NCBI GenBank assembly: GCA_905198475.1
Contig: CAJKCQ010000070.1
Span: 1-10,701, forward strand
Origin: an uncultured Sutterella sp.
GTDB taxonomy: Bacteria; Pseudomonadota; Gammaproteobacteria; Burkholderiales; Burkholderiaceae_F
Direction of reading: 5' to 3'
Length of the DNA stretch: 10,701 nt
Below the pieces are notes generated by a model that was given only the letters and a program-made list of their open reading frames with translations, searched no databases and was not told the origin of the DNA. Both the position numbers and the translations under genes were made by a program. This document shows positions 1 to 5,973 of this stretch, in pieces (within the stretch, counting starts at the first letter, position 1; every line of letters starts with the position of its first letter).

Positions 1-5
1 GCGTC

Positions 6-30
6 GTCATCCCGCGCAAACCGGGAAGAC
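6..30. repeat. possible dispersed intergenic repeat at the window edge
   Basis: The stretch beginning GTCATCCCGCGCAAACCGGG has a short inverted repeat (CCCG at 11-14, CGGG at 22-25). It resembles the common proteobacterial intergenic repeats of the GTCATTCCCGC...GGGAAT type. It lies where the receptor reading frame can no longer be followed. It may mark the point where the downstream part of the receptor was lost, but only one copy is visible and the window ends here. Confidence 0.25.
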
Positions 31-57
31 CTCGAGTCCGCCCGGAATTTGTGGGAC

Positions 58-916
58 CTAAGCGTCCTCGCGGTAGACCCAGGAAGCTTCAGTAGTACCG
101 TACTTTGGGATTCTTTTAGGAATCAATGTACTTTCCGTCGCGCGGAAGCAGAGTACCGTAGGCGGGGAAGAAGGAACCATTGGCGACGCCGCCATCCTTG
201 GCGTAGCTTGCGAGAAGCGTCAACGAAGTCTTGTCGCTTACGTCGATCGTGAAGCTCGGTGCAAAATAAACGCGGTGCTTGTCCGTGTCCTTGATGAATG
301 AATCTTCACGATTCACCATCGCCACAATGCGGTAGCGCTTGGAACCGTCCTCCGTAGCGTTGTCGGCGAAGTCGATGCCCGCCTGGACGTACTTGTTTGA
401 ACCGCCGGAGATGGAGACGTTGTGCTGAGGCGTCTTGGTCGGCTTCTTGGTGACGAGGTTCACCACACCGCCGGGCTGCGAGTCACCGTAGAGCGAGGAG
501 GCAGGCCCCTGAAGCACTTCAATGGACTCAAGGCCGTAAGGTTCGACGGTGCTGTCGAAGAAGCCGTCCTTGTATTGACGTTGACCATCAACGAGCGTCG
601 TAGCGTCAAAGCCGCGGATCTTGATCCAGTCGGTGTCGTAGTCGGCGCCGAACTGGTTGAAGAAACCCGGGGTGTAGCGCAGCGAGTCGTCAAGCTTGCG
701 GATGTTCTTTTCATCGAGCTCCTGACGCCCCACGACGTTCACCGTCTGCGGCGTCTCCTGCGTGGAGACGTCGATCTTGAGGGCTTCGGCCGTGACGCTC
801 ACGGCATCGAGGGTTTCATAGTCGTCCGCGAGCGCGGGTTGAGCGGCAAGAGCGGCCGCGGCGAGGGCCGTGGCGAGCGAGATCTTCCGGTAGGAGAAGG
901 TGTTGCGAGAGTCCAT
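58..916 (-). pseudogene. TonB-dependent siderophore receptor, 5' remnant (broken)
   Basis: The intact frame from ATG 914-916 to TAA 116-118 gives 266 residues, against roughly 700 for the family. Residues 1-30 form a signal peptide (basic start, Ala-rich core, cut near ALA-DD). A TonB-box-like segment (TLDAVSVTAE) follows, then the plug, about residues 50-160, with family signatures IRGFDATTLVDGQR, ESIEVLQGPASSLYG and PGGVVNLVTKKP. The first barrel strands run to FFPAYGTLLP. After the stop, homology-like sequence resumes in a shifted frame at 61-105 (KYGTTEASWVYREDA, with the YRE motif usual at this point), then ends at a TAG at 58-60. At least two stops and one frame change therefore lie within 60 bp, next to an extra A in a CCCAAAG run. 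The rest of the barrel is absent from the window. It would have been an outer-membrane, TonB-driven importer of a ferric or metal chelate; which ligand cannot be told. The remnant is almost certainly non-functional unless the lesions are sequencing errors. Confidence 0.85.
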
Positions 917-929
917 TTACTGTATTTCA

Positions 930-947
930 GCAGCCCGAAAGGGCTGC
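930..947 (-). promoter_or_regulatory. 7-bp hairpin just upstream of the receptor start codon
   Basis: GCAGCCC (930-936) and GGGCTGC (941-947) form a perfect 7-bp stem with a 4-nt loop, ending 13 nt before the receptor ATG. The short linker has no good Shine-Dalgarno sequence. The hairpin could protect the mRNA end, control translation, or simply be a stable leader element. It has no U-tract, so it is not a terminator. Confidence 0.5.
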
Positions 948-955
948 CCGTGCGT

Positions 956-974
956 AATGCGAATGCGTCGCATT
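956..974 (-). promoter_or_regulatory. Fur-box-like operator of the TonB receptor gene
   Basis: The plus strand reads AATGCG-AATGCG-T-CGCATT, two direct hexamers and one inverted hexamer around a single base. This is the 6-6-1-6 layout of the classical Fur box GATAAT-GATAAT-C-ATTATC. The hexamer differs from E. coli (AATGCG instead of GATAAT), but the symmetry is exact. The site overlaps the -10 hexamer by 3 bp, the position expected for repression. Iron-dependent control of a siderophore receptor by Fur is established for the family; that Fur binds this variant is inferred. Confidence 0.6.
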
Positions 975-1000
975 ATATGTTGGGTTAAACCCATTTTCTA
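972..1000 (-). promoter_or_regulatory. sigma-70-type promoter of the TonB receptor gene
   Basis: On the minus strand, TAGAAA (995-1000) and a perfect TATAAT (972-977) are 17 bp apart. The -10 is 6/6 to consensus and the -35 is 4/6. The start of transcription should lie near 965, leaving a leader of about 50 nt that includes the 930-947 hairpin. Confidence 0.65.
981..993. promoter_or_regulatory. perfect palindrome in the promoter spacer
   Basis: TGGGTT-A-AACCCA is a perfect 6-1-6 inverted repeat lying wholly within the 17-bp spacer between -35 and -10 of the receptor promoter. AACCC recurs at 1007-1011 and 1018-1022, 11 bp apart, just upstream of the -35. This looks like an operator for a regulator other than Fur; no known consensus was recognised. 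Confidence 0.45.
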
Positions 1001-1180
1001 ACCGTTAACCCTAATAAAACCCTCGAGCCCGCTTCAGCGTTGCCAAGCAGCAACATCATCCCCTCGCCTCCCCGCTCGTCCATTCGCCATTCTGTTTTCT
1101 CTGGATTTTGTACGAGTTATCAAAGATTTCCGCGACTCCCTCGGCGTCCGTAGCCTTCTCATCCCTCCTGCCCGCGCGAG

Positions 1181-1216
1181 AAGAAACCCCCGCACCCGAA
1201 GATGCGGGAGTTTCTT
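1181..1216 (-). terminator. intrinsic terminator of the nik-type/deacylase operon
   Basis: The minus-strand RNA folds into a 16-bp stem: AAGAAACUCCCGCA pairs with UGCGGGGGUUUCUU through one U-G wobble. An inner U-G and C-G pair then closes a UUCG tetraloop. The 3' arm ends in a U-rich run (UUUCUUC). On the plus strand the wobble becomes a C-A mismatch, so the structure favours leftward transcripts. It lies 86 nt beyond the deacylase stop codon and upstream of the receptor promoter, so it separates the two units. Confidence 0.8.
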
Positions 1217-1302
1217 GTTTAGAAAGCCGGCAGGCGGCCCGTTCGGGGCAAACTGGGGCCGGGAAGAGCGCCGCCGGGGACTGGCCGCCCGTTCATCTTG
1301 CG

Positions 1303-2190
1303 TCACCCGAGGGCGACGAGGTCGCAGCCCGCGGGAGCCGAGAGCGTGACGGTCATGTAGAGAACGCTGCCGTCGTGAGGTGCGGTCACAGTGTCAAGCA
1401 CTTCGCCCGCGAAGTTCTCGATCCGGCCGAGCGTCTCGCCCGCCTTCACGAAGCTCCCGGGCCTGACGTTCGGGAACCAAAGGCCCGAACGCGTGCTCGA
1501 GACGTAGCTCGCCGCCGGGGCCTCGCGCTGCGCGGTGTTCTTCACCGCCTCGCCTTCGATGACGCCGAGGAACGCGAGGATCGACTTCATGTCGGCCATG
1601 TAGGCCTCGACGTCGGCTTCGTTCCAGAGCCCGAGCGAACCCCGTTCGATGAGGATCGAAGGCGTCCCGCGGATCGCGGCGCTGTTGTAGGCGCCGGTGG
1701 ACGCCTGCGAGAGGACGCGCACGGGCACAGAGAGGTGCTCAGCCGCTTCACGGGCGCGCCGGGTGACCTCGAGCGCGCAGTTCCCCGGCACGTAGACGTA
1801 GGGCCAGAGGTCCTCGAAGAGGTCGCCGCCGTGGAGGTCGATGTAGAAATCCGCCTCGTCCTGGAGCTTCGTGATCGCCCAGGCGCGGCGTTGCGACGCC
1901 GTCCCCTCGGGGTCGCCCGGGAACATGCGGTTGATGTTCTCACCGTCCTCGGGGTTCACGGCCTTCGCGCGGGCGTCAAATGCCGCCGGGTTGACGAGCG
2001 GCACGACGGTGACCTCGCCCGCGGCGATGACTTCCTCAAAGAGCGCGGTGAGCCGGCGCGCGGTGAGGATCCCGGGGTATTCGCTCCCGTGGATGCCCGC
2101 GGTGATGAGCACCTTCGGGCCCGGACGGGCGCCCCGGAAGCGCAGGACCTGAATCCCGGTGCCGGGAAGGAGTTCAAAAGTTTCAGCCAT
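1303..2190 (-). CDS. zinc-dependent deacylase, succinylglutamate desuccinylase/aspartoacylase family
   Basis: This 295-residue protein belongs to the M14-related AstE/AspA family, cytoplasmic zinc enzymes that cut an acyl or amide bond on an amino-acid-type substrate. The first zinc motif is GIHGSEYPG (His34, Glu37), the third ligand is His120 in DLHGGD, and the catalytic Glu is Glu182 in ILIERG. Residues 85-92 (NINRMFPG) carry the substrate-carboxylate Arg motif typical of the family. Residues from about 225 onward form the usual small beta-barrel tail (WFPNVRPGSFVKAGETLG). No signal peptide is seen. The ATG at 2188-2190 lies 35 nt after the nikE stop, with a GGAAAGGGAAG purine run upstream, and the gene is last in the operon before the 1181-1216 terminator. 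Its position suggests it processes what the transporter brings in, such as an acylated amino acid or a metal-binding ligand. The substrate cannot be read from the sequence. It could equally be a general N-acyl-amino-acid or peptide-scavenging enzyme. Confidence 0.88.
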   Translation of the reverse strand: MAETFELLPGTGIQVLRFRGARPGPKVLITAGIHGSEYPGILTARRLTALFEEVIAAGEVTVVPLVNPAAFDARAKAVNPEDGENINRMFPGDPEGTASQRRAWAITKLQDEADFYIDLHGGDLFEDLWPYVYVPGNCALEVTRRAREAAEHLSVPVRVLSQASTGAYNSAAIRGTPSILIERGSLGLWNEADVEAYMADMKSILAFLGVIEGEAVKNTAQREAPAASYVSSTRSGLWFPNVRPGSFVKAGETLGRIENFAGEVLDTVTAPHDGSVLYMTVTLSAPAGCDLVALG

Positions 2191-2225
2191 CGGAAAACTT
2201 CCCTTTCCTGGTGGTTGGAGGGTGG

Positions 2226-3128
2226 TTAGAAATACGCCTGCTGCTCGACGTGCAGGGTCGAACCGTGCTCGGCCCCGACCTCCTCGTCGCGCTCCATCCT
2301 CGCCTCGGCCTCGGCGTCGGGCGCGTAGTGCACGCCGATGCCCATCACGGCCTTGAGGAGGTCCTGCGCATACGGATTCTTGATCTTGGAGATGCGGCGC
2401 ATGTCGTCAACCTCCTCGACGAAGCTCCCGTTGTGCAGGAACCGCACGCGGTCGCAGAAGTAGGTGATCGCGGTGAGGTCGTGGGTGATGAAGACGTAGG
2501 AGAGGTTGAAGTCCCGCCGGAGGTCCTTCAGGAGGTCCATCACCTGAATCTGCGTGGCCGCGTCGAGCGAGCTGATCGCCTCGTCGAGCAGGATGAAGCG
2601 CGGGTGGAGCGCCACGGCGCGCGCGATGCACACGCGCTGGAGCTGTCCGCCCGAAAGTTCGTGCGGGTAGCGCGTGAGGAAGGACTCGTTGAGACCCACG
2701 CGCTCGAGAAGTTCGATCGTGCGGCGCTTCTGCTCCTCCTTCGTGATGCGTTCGCCCTTCAGGCGCAGCGCCCGGAACGATTCGCCGATGATGCCCTGCA
2801 CGCGGAAGCGCGGATTGGCCGACGTCGTGTAGTCCTGGAACACGATCGAGATGCCCTGCTCGATCTTCGCGCGCTCCTCGCGGGTGTGGCGCCCGTAGAG
2901 GCTCACGCCGTCAAGGCGCACTTCGCCCGAATCGGGCGCGAGAAGGCCCGAAAGAACGCGCCCGAAGGTGGACTTCCCCGAACCCGACTCGCCGATGATG
3001 CCGAGGCACTCACCCTCCTCGAGCTCGATCGAGAGCCCGTGGAGCACCTCCTGGCGCTCGCGCCCGAAGAGCTTCGTCTGGTTTTCCTTGCGGAACGACA
3101 CGCGGATGTCTTTGGCTTCAAGCAGCAT
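2226..3128 (-). CDS. nikE: nickel/peptide-type ABC transporter ATP-binding protein, NikE-like
   Basis: This 300-residue ATPase energises the importer from the cytoplasmic side, paired with the NikD-like subunit. It has Walker A GESGSGKS (46-53), Q-loop Gln98, signature LSGGQLQRV (158-166), Walker B FILLDE (178-183) and switch His216 in FITHDL. The DEAISSLD variant and FITHDL resemble E. coli NikE (DEAVSNLD, FITHDL, recalled from memory). The chain is about 30 residues longer than E. coli NikE: the tail from about 266 is acidic and His-containing (His267, His288, His293). The ATG at 3126-3128 overlaps the end of nikD by 11 nt, so translation is probably coupled. It could be an oligopeptide OppF/DppF subunit by family alone; the NikA- and NikB-like partners favour Nik. 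Confidence 0.87.
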   Translation of the reverse strand: MLLEAKDIRVSFRKENQTKLFGRERQEVLHGLSIELEEGECLGIIGESGSGKSTFGRVLSGLLAPDSGEVRLDGVSLYGRHTREERAKIEQGISIVFQDYTTSANPRFRVQGIIGESFRALRLKGERITKEEQKRRTIELLERVGLNESFLTRYPHELSGGQLQRVCIARAVALHPRFILLDEAISSLDAATQIQVMDLLKDLRRDFNLSYVFITHDLTAITYFCDRVRFLHNGSFVEEVDDMRRISKIKNPYAQDLLKAVMGIGVHYAPDAEAEARMERDEEVGAEHGSTLHVEQQAYF

Positions 3129-3957
3129 GGACGTCTTCTCCTCGAATGGCGCGGCTGAAGGTGTTCATGACGGCCGTGTGGCGGTCGATGAGTTCACGGG
3201 TGTAGGGGTCCTTCGCATGCTCGAAGATCTCCTCGGGGAGTCCCCGCTCGACGGCGAGGCCCCGGTGCATCACGACGAGCTTGTCGGAGATGAGGGATAG
3301 GACGCCCAGGTCGTGCGAGATGAAGATCATCGCGGCGGCGCGCGACGCCTTGATCCGCATGAACTCCTGCATGATCGCGTACTGACTGATGGAGTCGATC
3401 GCAGTGGTCGGCTCGTCGCAGATGATGAGCGAAGGCTTCAGCGCAATCGCGAGCCCGATCATCACGCGCTGGAGCATGCCGCCCGACATCTGGTGCGGGT
3501 ACTTCTTGAGGACCTCCTCGGGATTGCGGATCTTCATGAGCTCGAGGATCTCAATCGACTTCCCGCGGATCTCGCGGCGGCTCCACGTGGTGTGCTCGGC
3601 GAAGGTCTCCGCCATCTGGTCGCCGATGCGGTAGAGCGGATCGAAGCAGCTCATCGGGTTCTGCAGAACCATGCAGATGTCCGAGCCCCTCAGGCGCCGG
3701 AGCGCTTCGGGCGACCGGTCGAGCAGACTCTCGCCCTTGAAGAAGACCCTGCCCTTCACCTCGAAGTTGCGCTCGAGGAGCCCGAGCATCGCCTTGGTGG
3801 TCATGGACTTGCCCGAGCCCGATTCGCCGAGGATGCCGAGGCATTCGCCCGGAGCGACCGAAAAGCTCACGCCCTTGACGAGTTGGGCGGACTTGTTGTC
3901 CTGGTGGAACGTGACGTGCAGGTCCTGCACGTCGAGAACGGGTGTGGGGGCGGACAT
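3118..3957 (-). CDS. nikD: nickel/peptide-type ABC transporter ATP-binding protein, NikD-like
   Basis: This 279-residue ATPase is the partner of NikE. Walker A is GESGSGKS (44-51), the Q-loop Gln99 lies in MVLQNPMSCFDPL, the signature is MSGGMLQRV (157-165), Walker B is LIICDE (177-182) and the switch His215 lies in FISHDLG. The C-terminal part ends with the DPYTRELID motif common to the Opp/Dpp/Nik ATPases. The stop of nikC and the start of nikD overlap by one base (TGATG), so the two are translated in tight succession. Length and motifs are complete, with no sign of damage. DppD is the nearest alternative assignment. Confidence 0.87.
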   Translation of the reverse strand: MSAPTPVLDVQDLHVTFHQDNKSAQLVKGVSFSVAPGECLGILGESGSGKSMTTKAMLGLLERNFEVKGRVFFKGESLLDRSPEALRRLRGSDICMVLQNPMSCFDPLYRIGDQMAETFAEHTTWSRREIRGKSIEILELMKIRNPEEVLKKYPHQMSGGMLQRVMIGLAIALKPSLIICDEPTTAIDSISQYAIMQEFMRIKASRAAAMIFISHDLGVLSLISDKLVVMHRGLAVERGLPEEIFEHAKDPYTRELIDRHTAVMNTFSRAIRGEDVHAA

Positions 3958-4781
3958 CAGAGACGAACCTCCTTCGGGTCGAGGGCGTCGCGCAGACTGT
4001 CGCCCAGAAGATTGAAGACGCCGACGAGAACGACCACGGCGATGCCGGGGACGAGCATCTGCTCGGGATTGGAGACCATGACGTTCTTCGCTTCATTGAG
4101 CATCGCGCCCCATTCGGGCATCGGCGCCTGAACGCCGAGGCCGAGGAAGGAGAGCGTCGAGATGTTGAGGATCGCCCAGCCCGTGTCGAGGGACGCGAGC
4201 ACGGCGAGCTCTGCGGCGATGCACGGGAGCATGTGGTGCGTGAGGATGAAGTAGTTCCCCGAACCGATCGAGCGCGAGTAGAGGATGAAGTTCGACTCGG
4301 TGTACTTCACCACCGCCGTGCGGATCATGCGGGCGTACCACGCCCACTTGATGAAGATGTTGGCGATGATGACGTTCTCGATGTTGACGCCCATCAGGGC
4401 GACGACCGCGAGGATCATGATCTGCGAGGGGAAGGAGAGCATCACGTCCACGACGCGCATGATCGCCTCGTCGATCGGGCCGCGGAAGTACCCCGCGAGG
4501 ACGCCCATCAGAAGCCCCAGGCCGATCGTGCCCGCCATCGTTAGGAGCGAGAGGAAGAAGGTCGGTCGGATGCCGTAGAGCATGCGCGAAAAGACGCAGC
4601 GCCCGAGCTGATCGGTGCCGAGCGGGTACTCCCACGAGGGGCCGGCGAACTTCATCAGAATGTTGTTCTCATACGGGTCGTGCGGCGCGAGCCACGGCGC
4701 GAAGACGCCCGCGAGAACCGTGATGATGATCACGGCGAGGCAGAACTGCGTCACCGGATTCCTCAGAAAAACTTTCAGCAT
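3957..4781 (-). CDS. nikC: nickel/peptide-type ABC transporter permease, NikC-like
   Basis: This 274-residue inner-membrane permease has a first membrane segment at about 11-32 (FCLAVIIITVLAGVFAPWLA). The DppC/NikC opening HDPYENN and LGTDQLGRCVFSRMLYG follows, then several further hydrophobic segments. The EAA-type coupling loop lies around 165-195, with SIGSGNYFILTHHMLP. WAWYARMIR and SFLGLGVQAPMPEWGAM match E. coli NikC closely (WAWYARMVR, SFLGLGVTAPTAEWG, recalled from memory). It starts directly at the end of nikB: the ATG at 4779-4781 abuts the nikB TAA at 4782-4784 with no gap. It pairs with NikB to form the membrane channel. Confidence 0.88.
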   Translation of the reverse strand: MLKVFLRNPVTQFCLAVIIITVLAGVFAPWLAPHDPYENNILMKFAGPSWEYPLGTDQLGRCVFSRMLYGIRPTFFLSLLTMAGTIGLGLLMGVLAGYFRGPIDEAIMRVVDVMLSFPSQIMILAVVALMGVNIENVIIANIFIKWAWYARMIRTAVVKYTESNFILYSRSIGSGNYFILTHHMLPCIAAELAVLASLDTGWAILNISTLSFLGLGVQAPMPEWGAMLNEAKNVMVSNPEQMLVPGIAVVVLVGVFNLLGDSLRDALDPKEVRL

Positions 4782-5726
4782 TTAGGCGGTCTCCTGCTTG
4801 CGCAGACGCGGATCGACGGCGCACTGGATGATGTCGAAGAGAAGGTTGAAGACCACGAAGAGCACGCCCATCATGAGGACGTAGGCCTGGATCACGGGGT
4901 AGTCGCGGTTGAAGATCGAGGTGATGCAGAGCTTGCCGAGACCGGGCCAGGCGAAGACGTTCTCCACGACGATCGTGCCGGCGATGAGCTGCGGGATCGA
5001 CATGCCGATCGCGGTGACGCAGGACTGGAGCGAATTCTTGAGGACGTGCTTGACGAGAATCGCGCGCTGCTTAAGGCCGCGGACCTGCGCGTAGAGCACG
5101 TAGTCCTCGCGCATGTTCTCGAGCATGTTGTTGCGGATGAGGCGGATGTAGGTCGAGATGTAGGTGAGCGCCACCGTGAAGGCCGGCAGGATCAGGTGCC
5201 GCCAGCTGCCCGCGCCGCTCGTCGGCAGCAGGTCGAGCTTGATCGACACGAACCAGATGAGCAGCAGACCCACCCAGTAGGCCGGCATGGCGGTCGTGGC
5301 GAAGACGACGCCGCGCATGATGCGGTCGAACCAGCTGTCCTTGTAGACGGCCGAGAGGAAGCCGATCGGGAGGCTCAAGACGATCACGTAGACGAGGGAG
5401 AGGCCCGCCAACCAAAGCGTGGCCGGCAGGCACCGCCCCAACTCACCCAGGACGGTGCGCGAGGGGTTCGTGTAGCTCACGCCGAAGTCGCCCTGGAGGC
5501 AGTTCCAGACCCAGTCGAGGTAGCGCACGAAGAACGGGCGGTCAAGACCGAGCTCTGCGCGCACCTGCGCGATCGCCTCGGGCGTGATCACCGGCGTCTG
5601 GCGCACGCGCAGCGCCACCTCGGCCGGATCGGACGGAATGAGATTGATGAAGACGAAGCAGAAGAAGGAGATGACGAAGAGGAGCGGAATCGTCGCCAAG
5701 AGCCTTCGGATAACGTATTGACGCAT
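4782..5726 (-). CDS. nikB: nickel/peptide-type ABC transporter permease, NikB-like
   Basis: This 314-residue permease starts with a basic end and a long first membrane segment (about 9-29). The periplasmic loop contains LGLDRPFFVRYLDW and GDFGVSYT. The core permease segments follow, and the closing motif is ENVFAWPGLGK with IFNRDYPVIQ. The segment AIGMSIPQLIAGTIVVENVFAWPGLG and its sequel are strikingly like E. coli NikB ([24 protein letters not shown], recalled from memory), closer than generic DppB. The ATG at 5724-5726 has only a weak Shine-Dalgarno (GCGGGA about 8 nt upstream). It is separated from nikA by 247 bp of structured DNA, so its expression may be set below that of nikA. No lesion is visible. 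Confidence 0.88.
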   Translation of the reverse strand: MRQYVIRRLLATIPLLFVISFFCFVFINLIPSDPAEVALRVRQTPVITPEAIAQVRAELGLDRPFFVRYLDWVWNCLQGDFGVSYTNPSRTVLGELGRCLPATLWLAGLSLVYVIVLSLPIGFLSAVYKDSWFDRIMRGVVFATTAMPAYWVGLLLIWFVSIKLDLLPTSGAGSWRHLILPAFTVALTYISTYIRLIRNNMLENMREDYVLYAQVRGLKQRAILVKHVLKNSLQSCVTAIGMSIPQLIAGTIVVENVFAWPGLGKLCITSIFNRDYPVIQAYVLMMGVLFVVFNLLFDIIQCAVDPRLRKQETA

Positions 5727-5973
5727 CAGAACATCCCGCAGTCCGCCCCCATGAAGGAGCGGACCGCTCGAGAAGGAGAGAATTGTGCGTGTGGGGGGCG
5801 GGCGGGCGCAGAACGTGCGCCGCCGGCCTCCTCCGGGGGGATCCCCCGGGAGGACGCCCAGGTTCGCGAAAGGCCGCAGGACTTCGGGGGCCCCGGGTTC
5901 GGGAGCACCCGCAGACGCCCTGCGGCCGATGAAACGCCGTCCCTCAGTGGACGGGAGCGGGCGGGAGCGGCCG
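5727..5973 (-). promoter_or_regulatory. structured GC-rich nikA-nikB intercistronic region
   Basis: This 247-bp gap has no gene and holds at least three inverted repeats. They are GTCCGC (5741-5746) with GCGGAC (5759-5764) near the nikB start, a G6-AT-C5 hairpin flanked by CTCC/GGAG (5831-5852), and a 9-bp arm pair GGCCGCAGG/CCTGCGGCC (5872-5880 and 5919-5927). Stem-loops after a binding-protein gene commonly stabilise its mRNA or attenuate read-through, which gives more binding protein than permease. No U-tract follows any of the stems, so full termination is unlikely. Confidence 0.6.

Noticed and set aside
2211..3158. Long plus-strand open frame opposite nikE
   Set aside because: It mirrors a gene with complete ABC motifs; its own translation is Arg/Glu/Ala/Leu-rich with no family motif, as expected of antisense to high-GC coding sequence.
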